From assembly GCA_017885385.1 (NCBI GenBank), contig JAFNGF010000097.1:1-18881 (forward strand): DNA of 18,881 bases, read 5' to 3'. How positions within the stretch are numbered: the stretch's first letter is position 1; each line of letters opens with the position of its first letter. This document shows positions 7,411 to 13,987 of this stretch, in pieces. The notes beneath the pieces are model-generated. The model saw only the letters and a program-made list of their open reading frames with translations, was not told the origin of the DNA and made no database searches. The position numbers were made by a program, and so were the translations under genes. This stretch comes from Planctomycetota bacterium. GTDB taxonomy: Bacteria > Planctomycetota > Phycisphaerae > Sedimentisphaerales > Anaerobacaceae.

Positions 7411-7740
7411 ATGACAACTGATACAAAGATTAGAAAGATAATCACTGAGATCCTGGACAGGATATTAAAGGGATATAAACCAAAGAAGGTTATCCTCTTT
7501 GGCTCTTATGCCTACGGAGAACCGACAGAGGACAGCGATATTGACCTTCTGATTATCAAGAACACAGATAAAAGACCCATTGACAGATGGGTTGAGGTAA
7601 AAAGGCTCTTGCGGGACAACAGCCGAACCCTGCCCGTCTCACCTCTTGTTTATACTGAGAAAGAAATTGAAGAGAGACTTGCCATAAAGGATTTCTTTAT
7701 CGAAGAAATATTTGAAAAAGGGGATATTCTTTATGGATAA
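7411..7740 (+). CDS. MNT-type nucleotidyltransferase, antitoxin-like
   Basis: A 109-aa minimal nucleotidyltransferase, the usual first gene of MNT/HEPN modules. In studied systems the MNT protein adds AMP to the HEPN partner and neutralises it. The polymerase-beta fold signature is visible: G31-S32 in LFGSYAYG, then D43 and D45 in DSDIDLLI, i.e. GSx10DxD. The position where the family usually has a third aspartate on the next strand reads LPVSPLVYT, with Ser76 there, so catalysis may be weakened. Start ATG 7411 has a modest GGGA about 9 nt upstream. Its stop overlaps the HEPN start (ATGgaTAA). Composition is AT-rich compared with xfp or obgE. The family call is firm; toxin-antitoxin function is inferred from pairing. 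Confidence 0.85.
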   Translation: MTTDTKIRKIITEILDRILKGYKPKKVILFGSYAYGEPTEDSDIDLLIIKNTDKRPIDRWVEVKRLLRDNSRTLPVSPLVYTEKEIEERLAIKDFFIEEIFEKGDILYG

Positions 7741-8149
7741 ACCCTTCAAAAAGCAGGCTGAGGAGTGGTTTGAAAGAGGTCGCCATGATATAGAAACAGC
7801 CCAATTGCTCTACGACGAGCGGGGCTATACGGATTCTATTGCATATCATATCCAACAAGCCGTTGAAAAGTATCTTAAAGGTTATCTTGTCGTGCACGGA
7901 AAGAAACCCCCAAAGATTCATGAGCTTGATACACTTCTCAATCATATCGCGGCCTTTGATGATGGCTTCAGTGATTTCTTAGAGCTCTGCGAGAAAGCAT
8001 CACGATACTACATCGAGGATCGTTATCCTCCAGGCCCCCTTGTGGAATACGAATACAATGAGATTAAGGCCGATTTGGACAGAGCGTGGGAGCTGATAAG
8101 AAAGCTCCTCGCAATCGTCAAGATGCCTTACGGCAAAGCAGGGAGTTGA
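7733..8149 (+). CDS. HEPN-domain protein, toxin-like partner of MNT
   Basis: A 138-aa helical HEPN (PF05168-like) protein, translationally coupled to the MNT gene. ATG 7733 overlaps that gene's stop and has AGGGGA (7719-7724) 8 nt upstream; an in-frame ATG at 7712 lacks such a site. HEPN marks are AYHIQQAVEKYLKGYLVVHGKKPPKIHEL (about 37-65, shown by its key helix) and ASRYYIEDRYP near residue 96. I find no RX4-6H motif, the RNase signature of many HEPN toxins; the equivalent region has RYYIEDR instead. It may act by other residues, be a binding protein, or be an inactive toxin. The neighbouring large nuclease-like gene lies 209 bp downstream in the same direction but appears to have its own leader. 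Confidence 0.83.
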   Translation: MDKPFKKQAEEWFERGRHDIETAQLLYDERGYTDSIAYHIQQAVEKYLKGYLVVHGKKPPKIHELDTLLNHIAAFDDGFSDFLELCEKASRYYIEDRYPPGPLVEYEYNEIKADLDRAWELIRKLLAIVKMPYGKAGS

Positions 8150-8161
8150 CTTAGGCCAGTC

Positions 8162-8194
8162 GGCAGGGTGTGATGAAATCGCACCAACCCAGCT
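8162..8194. repeat. Uninterrupted copy of the repeat at 7165-7306
   Basis: GGCAGGGTGTGATG (8162-8175) runs directly into the 20 bases 8175-8194 that are identical to 7287-7306. Partial hairpin pairing exists between its GGTGTGAT and ATCGCACC halves. It lies 13 bp beyond the HEPN stop, so the MNT/HEPN pair sits between two direct copies. Confidence 0.75.
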
Positions 8195-8214
8195 GACCTC
8201 TTTTTCTTTCCTAG

Positions 8215-8249
8215 CAAACTGAAAAAAGCTTGTTTTCTTTTTCAGTTTG
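8215..8249. terminator. 12-bp inverted repeat after HEPN, possible terminator
   Basis: Perfect arms CAAACTGAAAAA (8215-8226) and TTTTTCAGTTTG (8238-8249) with an 11-nt loop. It lies 66 bp past the HEPN stop. There is no clean T-tract after the stem on either strand, so it is not a textbook intrinsic terminator. It overlaps the promoter candidate for the next gene and could instead be an operator. Confidence 0.4.
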
Positions 8250-8259
8250 ACGATATAAT
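8230..8259 (+). promoter_or_regulatory. Candidate promoter of the large nuclease-like gene
   Basis: A perfect -10, TATAAT, at 8254-8259, with a weak -35, TTGTTT, at 8230-8235 (18-bp spacer), about 100 bp before the ATG. A compact palindrome TTGCCGTCCGGCAA (8319-8332) lies in the leader. A similar TTGTTT-16-TATAAT arrangement occurs at 12137-12164 with no gene behind it, so chance AT-richness is a real alternative. Confidence 0.35.
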
Positions 8260-8358
8260 TCCACCTTAAGGCCGGGACATACGGCTTTTGAAGAGAATCA
8301 CACCTTTGTCTATCAATATTGCCGTCCGGCAAATTGGCTGTGCTCGAGTTTATGCAGA

Positions 8359-11300
8359 ATGACAAACAATAGAAGACAACTTAGCAATCCATCTTCCACC
8401 GGTGGAGCTGGAATCATTTTTGAGACGCACGTCCAAGCGTCTTTTGTTACGCTGATGTTATCCGGAGGCTTTGCACCGTGTTTACCTCCATGGCAAATAA
8501 AAAAAATTAAACTTCAGGGGAAATACGCAGGTTATGATACTGATGATGCAATTGTCTTTGTTGAAAGCTCAGACGGCAAAGAAGAAAGAAAACTGCTCTG
8601 CCAGATTAAGCATTCAATAAGTATCGGAAGGAATAAGGTTTTTGCGGGAGTAATTCAATCTGCTTGGAGTGATTTTAATAATCCTGGAGTATTCACAAAA
8701 GGAAAGGATTTGATCGCTCTTATCACTGGGCCTTTAAGTGATACCGATATCACTGATGTTAGATTCTTCATTCTTGAGCAGGCACGGCATTCTGAAAGTT
8801 CGGGAGACTTTCTTACAAGAGTAAACTTGGCTAAATTTAGCAGTGAAAGGAAAATAAAGAAACTGAAAGTTTTCAGGGAGCTTCTTAAAAAGGCTAATAA
8901 TGGAGACGATGTTCCAGATGAAACATTCTGGGAATTTATGAAGAGTTTTCATCTGCTGGGGTATGACCTGGATATTAAAAGTGGAGTAACTTTGTCTTTA
9001 CTTCAATCGCTAATTGGCCAGCATTCTTCGGAAAATCCCCAAGCCTTATGGACACAAATTATTGATGAAGTACAATCGGCAAATCAGAATGCAGGAACTA
9101 TCACAGTTGATTCTGTATCAGAAGAAATCCGTTCTGCTTTTCAAAAGCGGGGTGTTGAAACAATTCCCACATATCTTGGTATAAAACCATCTTCTCCGCA
9201 GATATCCGATTGGAACAATTTTGAATTTGCCTCTGAGCTTGCTATTACTAATCTTCTGGGAGCATGGAACGAACAATGTGCATCAGACAAGGAAATTGTG
9301 GAAAGGTTGGCAAGTGAAAAGTACACTGATTGGATTTCCAAAGTTCGTGAGATCTTGCAGTGGCACGAATGCCCGTTCTCTTTGAAAAATGGAATATGGA
9401 CTGTTGTCAAAAGACGAGAAATGTGGCAAGCACTTGGATCGAGGCTATTCGATGACCATCTGGATAAATTTAAGCAATGTGCTGTTAATGTTCTTAAAGA
9501 ACCAGATCCGAAGTTTGAGCTACCTTGCGAAGAACGTTATGCCGCAAATATTCATGGTAAGGTCTTAAAGCATTCACATGCCTTGCGAAAAGGACTTGCT
9601 GAAAGTATAGCATTATTGGGGAGTCAACCTGATACACTGAAAAATTGCTCACAAAATAAAGCCGAATCAGTTGCTGTAATAGCAATCAGAGAAATTCTTA
9701 GCGAAGCGGATTGGATTCTTTGGGCAAGTCTGAATTATCTGCTACCTACACTTGCGGAAGCTGCTCCAGAAGAATTTCTCAGTGCGGCTGAAAATGCGCT
9801 GAAGATGACACCTTGTCCATTTGATGAGATATTTTCTCAAGAACGCGCTGGGATATTTGGCAATAATTATATGAGCGGTCTGCTATGGGCATTAGAAACC
9901 CTTGCTTGGGATGAACAATATTTGGTACGAGCAACTGTTATTCTTGGGAATTTGGCTTCACGTGACCCAGGAGGTAACTGGGGTAATCGTCCAGCGAATT
10001 CACTCACGACTATCTTCCTACCGTGGCTTCCACAGACAATTGCCTCAGTTGAAAAACGTAAAGTAGCAATCCAAACACTTCAGAAAGAGTTCCCTGCAAT
10101 TGCCTGGAAACTGTTATTAGATTTGTTACCCGGACAGACACGAAGTTCCTCTGGTTCTCACAAACCTGATTGGCGGCGAACAATACCTGAAGATTGGAAA
10201 AAAGGTGTTACTAACAAAGAGTACTGGGATCAGATATCCTCCTATGCTGATATTGCAGTGGATATAGCAAAAGAAGACTTTACCAAACTAAAAGAACTAA
10301 TTAGTAATCTTGATAATTTGACGAAACCTTCCTTTGATAGACTATTGGATTATCTGGGATCTACAGAACTTGCTAGTCGCCCGGAAGAAGAACGCACTCC
10401 TTTATGGCAAGTACTATTAGAATTCGTGCTAAAACACAAACGATTCAAAGATGCAGACTGGGCACTAAGTGCAGAATTAGTAGAAAAAATAGAACAGGCT
10501 GCAAAAAGTATTGCTCCCCAGAAACCTCAGAATTTATACAGTCGCCTTTTTAGCCAAAGAGAATTGTATGAGGAGAGTGGGAATTGGGAAGAACAAAGAA
10601 GAAAACTAGAAGAGCGTCGCCGAAATGCCATAAATGAGATTATTAAGTACGATGGATTAAACGCAGTATTTCAGTTTGCTGAGATTGTAGATTCTCCTCA
10701 GAATGTTGGTATTTCTTTAGGTTTTGTTGGTGAGGATAATATAGATTCGGTTCTTTTACCGGCCTTGCTTGAGACTGCAAATAAAAAAATGGATTTATTC
10801 GTAAGTGGATTTGTCTGGGGAAGGCATCGGAATAAAGGATGGGAATGGGTTAATCAGGTTGATACCTCAAAATGGTCTAAAGAGCAAATAGGGAAATTTC
10901 TATCCTACCTGCCTTTTGCTCAAAAAACTTGGGAATATTCAGAACAGCTTTTACGGGAACACGAGACCGAATACTGGACTAAGGTTGATGTCAATCCTTA
11001 TCAAGCCGAAAACAATCTTGATTTTGCAATCGATAAATTAATAAAGCATTCACGACCCAAAGCAGCAATTGGATGTGCATTTGCAATGTTGAACCTTAAA
11101 AAAGCATTTAACAAAACACAAACAATAAAAGCATTGCTTGATGCCGTTTCATCAGCCGAGACTGACTATGCTACAGACGTATACGAAATCACTGAAATTA
11201 TAAAAGCCTTGCAAGATGACGGCGGGACTAATCAGGACGACCTCTTCAATATTGAATGGGCTTATTTGCCACTTCTGACCGGCCCTGGAAGAACTGCTTC

Positions 11301-11913
11301 GCCAAAAATATTAGAACAGAAGCTGGCTTCTGATCCGGGTTTCTTCTGCGAAGCAATCAGTTTACTTTATCGCTCAACAAATGATACTGAATCACACAAA
11401 GAACACACAGAACAACAGAAAATGATAGCAGAAAATGTTTGGAGACTTCTTGATGATTGGAGAACTTTACCGGGAATGCGTCCTGATGGAAGTTTCTCTG
11501 TTGATAAATTCAATAGTTGGCTCGACACTGTTAAGACAAAATGTGAACAGTCCGGGCATCTTGAAGTAGCTCTGTCTACTATAGGTAAAGTGCTGATCTA
11601 TTATATTCCTGATCCCGATGGCCTTTGCATTCACAAGGCTTTAGCGGAAGCTCTTAATGCAGATGATGCAGAGAAGATGCGAAATGGTTTCCGCATAGGA
11701 ATATTCAACTCCCGTGGTGTTCATGAGGTCGACCCAACGGGCAAGCCAGAAAAGGAACTTGCTGCCAAATACAGACAACAAGCCGAAGAAGTAGAGAATG
11801 CAGGGTATTACCGATTTGCGATTACGCTTAAAAGTTTATCTGATTCGTATGATCATGAAGCAGAACGAATTATTGAAGAACACAAGGATTTCGCAGACGA
11901 TCCATCCGAATAG
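8359..11913 (+). CDS. Large PD-(D/E)XK nuclease-like (DUF4297/Cap4 style) protein
   Basis: An 1184-aa cytoplasmic protein, possibly anti-phage; function not established. The N-terminal 150 residues carry a PD-(D/E)XK-like signature: E22 in GIIFETHVQ, an acidic cluster D60/D62/D63 in GYDTDDAIV, and Q82-x-K84 in LLCQIKHS. This is the arrangement seen in Cap4/DUF4297 nucleases. The rest is helical and globular. I recognise its style from large defence-island proteins: FELPCEERYAA and KVLKHSHALRKGLAES (about 375-410), DPGGNWGNRPANSL (about 537-550), SHKPDWRRTIPEDW (about 600-613) and LYEESGNWEEQRRKLEERRR (about 736-755, probably coiled). No Walker A (GxxxxGK[ST]) is present anywhere, so no ATPase or STAND module is visible. 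Start ATG 8359 has only a weak ribosome site, but the alternative ATG at 8352 hits a stop after six codons. By eye the gene is about 35-40% GC against low-to-mid 50s for xfp, suggesting transfer. It follows an MNT/HEPN pair. Confidence 0.75.
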   Translation: MTNNRRQLSNPSSTGGAGIIFETHVQASFVTLMLSGGFAPCLPPWQIKKIKLQGKYAGYDTDDAIVFVESSDGKEERKLLCQIKHSISIGRNKVFAGVIQSAWSDFNNPGVFTKGKDLIALITGPLSDTDITDVRFFILEQARHSESSGDFLTRVNLAKFSSERKIKKLKVFRELLKKANNGDDVPDETFWEFMKSFHLLGYDLDIKSGVTLSLLQSLIGQHSSENPQALWTQIIDEVQSANQNAGTITVDSVSEEIRSAFQKRGVETIPTYLGIKPSSPQISDWNNFEFASELAITNLLGAWNEQCASDKEIVERLASEKYTDWISKVREILQWHECPFSLKNGIWTVVKRREMWQALGSRLFDDHLDKFKQCAVNVLKEPDPKFELPCEERYAANIHGKVLKHSHALRKGLAESIALLGSQPDTLKNCSQNKAESVAVIAIREILSEADWILWASLNYLLPTLAEAAPEEFLSAAENALKMTPCPFDEIFSQERAGIFGNNYMSGLLWALETLAWDEQYLVRATVILGNLASRDPGGNWGNRPANSLTTIFLPWLPQTIASVEKRKVAIQTLQKEFPAIAWKLLLDLLPGQTRSSSGSHKPDWRRTIPEDWKKGVTNKEYWDQISSYADIAVDIAKEDFTKLKELISNLDNLTKPSFDRLLDYLGSTELASRPEEERTPLWQVLLEFVLKHKRFKDADWALSAELVEKIEQAAKSIAPQKPQNLYSRLFSQRELYEESGNWEEQRRKLEERRRNAINEIIKYDGLNAVFQFAEIVDSPQNVGISLGFVGEDNIDSVLLPALLETANKKMDLFVSGFVWGRHRNKGWEWVNQVDTSKWSKEQIGKFLSYLPFAQKTWEYSEQLLREHETEYWTKVDVNPYQAENNLDFAIDKLIKHSRPKAAIGCAFAMLNLKKAFNKTQTIKALLDAVSSAETDYATDVYEITEIIKALQDDGGTNQDDLFNIEWAYLPLLTGPGRTASPKILEQKLASDPGFFCEAISLLYRSTNDTESHKEHTEQQKMIAENVWRLLDDWRTLPGMRPDGSFSVDKFNSWLDTVKTKCEQSGHLEVALSTIGKVLIYYIPDPDGLCIHKALAEALNADDAEKMRNGFRIGIFNSRGVHEVDPTGKPEKELAAKYRQQAEEVENAGYYRFAITLKSLSDSYDHEAERIIEEHKDFADDPSE

Positions 11914-12210
11914 GTGAATAATATGTTCCGATGAATTCTGGGCAACTTGTGCCATAGATAGAATCTCTCAACGAACCCGTTACGGCCCGCCAGGACCGGA
12001 ACAAAAAACGAAATCTGGAGACGTGATATAATTTCTTTTTGCCGGCAGTTGTCAAGCTCAAGGCCGGAAAATTTAGCGACTGTCTTGAGAGTCGAGCATC
12101 CAGTATTAAGAACCGAGGATCAAGAAAAGATTTTGCTTGTTTTTTTGCCATTTTTGGGTATAATATGTGCCGAATAAATAAGCCAAAGGCTTATGAGTAG
12201 ATGATTCGTC

Positions 12211-12240
12211 CTTCGTAGTAGTAGTCCTACTACTACGAAG
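12211..12240. repeat. Perfect 14-bp hairpin, CTTCGTAGTAGTAG
   Basis: Arms CTTCGTAGTAGTAG (12211-12224) and CTACTACTACGAAG (12227-12240) with only TC between them. Flanks GATTCGTC and AATGGA match those of the degenerate unit at 265-301. No T-tract follows and the nearest gene ends about 300 bp away, so a terminator role is unlikely. Confidence 0.85.
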
Positions 12241-12493
12241 AATGGAGAAGATGGGTAAATTAGAAACCGCGTTAACGCATTCACCCATTCTATGTTCACC
12301 GTGGAATCCGTGGTTAGTGAAAAGTGCAGGCCAATACAAATTCCCGAAAGCTCTTTCAGACAGGGATTTACGCCGATTTACACTGGTTTTTGGGCTTTAT
12401 TGCTTTAATCCGCGTTCATCTGTGGAATTCGTGGTTAATGACTTGTTCGACAATTGTCGAGAATGTTCTACAAATTAACCTTTTTTTGCAAAA

Positions 12494-12616
12494 CAAAGCC
12501 AATTTTTGTAAGGCTATAATTTACGTAAGCTCTTTGATATAAAAAGAATATGAGAACTTTGCCGTTTCCGGGGCCTGGAAAAACAAAGCCAATTCAAAGC
12601 CAATTTAAGCCAATTA
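12494..12616. repeat. Iterated AAAGCCAATT repeat
   Basis: ACAAAGCCAATTTTTG occurs at about 12494. A cluster ACAAAGCCAATTC, AAAGCCAATTT, AAGCCAATTA occupies about 12582-12616. The plus-strand translation of such units reads QNKANF and NKPNSKPI-like peptides, which I recall as spurious open frames in Phycisphaerae assemblies. This is a recollection, not a search result. Confidence 0.6.
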
Positions 12617-12630
12617 TACCCGGCAATTAG

Positions 12631-12651
12631 CCCCAAGACCTGTGCTTGGGG
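12631..12651 (-). terminator. Possible terminator hairpin after obgE
   Basis: Perfect 7-bp stem CCCCAAG (12631-12637)/CTTGGGG (12645-12651) with a 7-nt loop, starting 3 nt beyond the obgE stop. The sequence after the stem in the direction of transcription is CTAATTGCC, with no run of T, so termination would be weak or factor-assisted. Confidence 0.45.
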
Positions 12652-12654
12652 TGA

Positions 12655-13650
12655 TTATCCCTTGAGCTCCTTGACCTTCCGCCATAAAAGCTCTATTAGT
12701 TCCTTGATGCCGGCGCCGGTAACCGCCGAGATTGGGCAAATCGGTCGCTGGAGCTTTTCCTTCAAATCTCCTACTCTTCTGCCATCTGGGTCGAGATCAA
12801 TTTTGTTGGCCACGATTACTTCGTCTTTTTCCGCCAGGGCCTTGCTGTAGAGCGCCAGCTCCTGGCGTATGCGGTGATAATTCTCCGCTGGGTCGGAGCC
12901 GTCTATCGGCATTATATCAAGGATGTGCACTATAATTTTTGTCCTTTCAATGTGTCTCAAAAATTCATGCCCAAGGCCTGCTCCTTTATGGGCACCTTCA
13001 ATTAGGCCCGGGATGTCGGCCATGACGAACCGGCGGTAGTCGCTTAGTTCGACGATGCCGAGCACCGGCTCGACGGTGGTAAACGGATAATCGGCGATCT
13101 TCGGCCTGGCGGCTGAGCAGCGGGAAATAAGCGTGCTTTTGCCGGCATTGGGCATACCGACCAGCCCAACGTCGGCGATGAGCTTCAGTTCCAGCCGAAT
13201 GTTTCGCTCCTGGCCTTGTTTGCCAGGCTCAGCATACCTGGGAGTCTGGTTGATCGGACCGGCAAAGGCCTTATTGCCTTTTCCGCCTCTTCCGCCCAGG
13301 CAGACGCGAACCTTCATTCCGATTTCGTTTAGGTCTTTTAGCAGCAGATTCAAATCGGTGTCGTAAATCAGTGTGCCGGGCGGGACCTTGATTACAAGGT
13401 CGCTGCCGTCTGCCCCATGCCTGTTGTTTCCTGAGCCGGGCCCTCCGTCTTCGGCACGCCAGTGGTGTCTGCCGGCAAAATCCAGCAGCGTATCAAGATT
13501 TTCCACCGGCTGGAAATAGACGTCGCCGCCTTTTCCGCCGTCTCCGCCGTCAGGCCCGCCCTTGGGGACGCACTTTTCACGCCTGAAGCTGACGCAGCCG
13601 TTGCCGCCGTCCCCTGCTTTAATCCAGATTTTTGCCTCATCGACAAACAT
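12655..13650 (-). CDS. obgE: Obg-family GTPase, ribosome assembly
   Basis: An essential GTPase (ObgE/CgtA) that acts in late 50S assembly and stress signalling in the cytoplasm. The 331-aa protein has the glycine-rich Obg fold at residues 1-158 (GDGGNGCVSFRREK, GGPDGGDGGKGGDV, PPGT, GGRGGKGN), then the G domain: G1 GMPNAGKS (165-172), G2 TTVEP (191-195), G3 DIPG (212-215), G4 NKID (282-285) and G5 SAV (308-310). There is no C-terminal OCT extension, as in many shorter Obg proteins. Start ATG 13650 gives the expected MFVDEAKI opening, but no good ribosome-binding site precedes it and a TATAAT lies only 8 nt upstream. In most bacteria the gene follows rplU-rpmA. Here rpmA is on the same strand but 4 kb away, beyond xfp-ackA. 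Confidence 0.96.
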   Translation of the reverse strand: MFVDEAKIWIKAGDGGNGCVSFRREKCVPKGGPDGGDGGKGGDVYFQPVENLDTLLDFAGRHHWRAEDGGPGSGNNRHGADGSDLVIKVPPGTLIYDTDLNLLLKDLNEIGMKVRVCLGGRGGKGNKAFAGPINQTPRYAEPGKQGQERNIRLELKLIADVGLVGMPNAGKSTLISRCSAARPKIADYPFTTVEPVLGIVELSDYRRFVMADIPGLIEGAHKGAGLGHEFLRHIERTKIIVHILDIMPIDGSDPAENYHRIRQELALYSKALAEKDEVIVANKIDLDPDGRRVGDLKEKLQRPICPISAVTGAGIKELIELLWRKVKELKG

Positions 13651-13987
13651 TCGCTCATATTATAACGCAAACGCCGTTTGCTTGACAGACATTAGAGTGT
13701 CCCCGGCCCGGTGCTGTTGAAAAATCTCCGATTCCTTTGGAGAGGACATCGTCATCTTTGTCGCCCTCTATAGAATGGTCTCGATGCACTGAATCAGATG
13801 GGCGTGGAAGATGCTTCCGTATTGGCATCGAGTCGGCTATGATGTGAAATGCGATAGGTTCGGAAAGGGGATAATACAAGTGGCTGTGCCTAATCAAAAT
13901 TCGTGAAAACAGGCGACCGACTCCAATGTGTCGTATTCCTGGGGCTTTATACGGCGGGATTTGACGCGAGATTAAAGGGGATGCTAA
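13651..13987 (+). promoter_or_regulatory. Divergent region and probable structured leader of xfp
   Basis: The intergenic region between divergent obgE and xfp. Reading toward xfp it offers several small stems: TCTCC (13725-13729)/GGAGA (13739-13743); CTCGATGC (13780-13787)/GCATCGAG (13825-13832) enclosing GGAAG (13806-13810)/CTTCC (13814-13818). A GATAAT at 13870-13875 has no partner -35. The stems are short enough to arise by chance and match no riboswitch I know. I could not place the xfp promoter. Confidence 0.35.
13659..13664 (-). promoter_or_regulatory. -10 box immediately upstream of obgE
   Basis: A perfect TATAAT reads leftward from 13664 to 13659, 8 nt before the obgE ATG. Transcription would start about 2-3 nt before the start codon, giving a nearly leaderless message. 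This fits the lack of a clear ribosome-binding site. The -35 position (13687-13682, TGTCAA) is a poor match. Confidence 0.4.

Larger units (their letters stand above)
11914..12654. other. Gene-free region between the large gene and obgE
   Basis: About 740 bp with no credible gene. It contains a TATAAT (12027-12032) and a TTGTTT-16-TATAAT (12137-12164) without genes behind them, a 14-bp perfect hairpin (12211-12240), three degenerate copies of the cgtgga(a)ttcgtggtta / gggatttacgccgatttaca dispersed repeat (12299-12320, 12360-12388, 12409-12437), iterated AAAGCCAATT units (12494-12616), and the obgE-distal hairpin (12631-12651). The short open frame at 12242-12478 is built from these repeats. 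Confidence 0.7.

Noticed and set aside
12242..12478. Short plus-strand open frame after the TTGTTT-TATAAT signal
   Set aside because: It is composed of dispersed gtggaattcgtgg-type repeats and lacks a recognisable protein pattern.
13780..13832. Nested stems before xfp as a riboswitch
   Set aside because: The stems are 5-8 bp, frequent by chance, and match no known riboswitch core; retained only as a possible leader structure.
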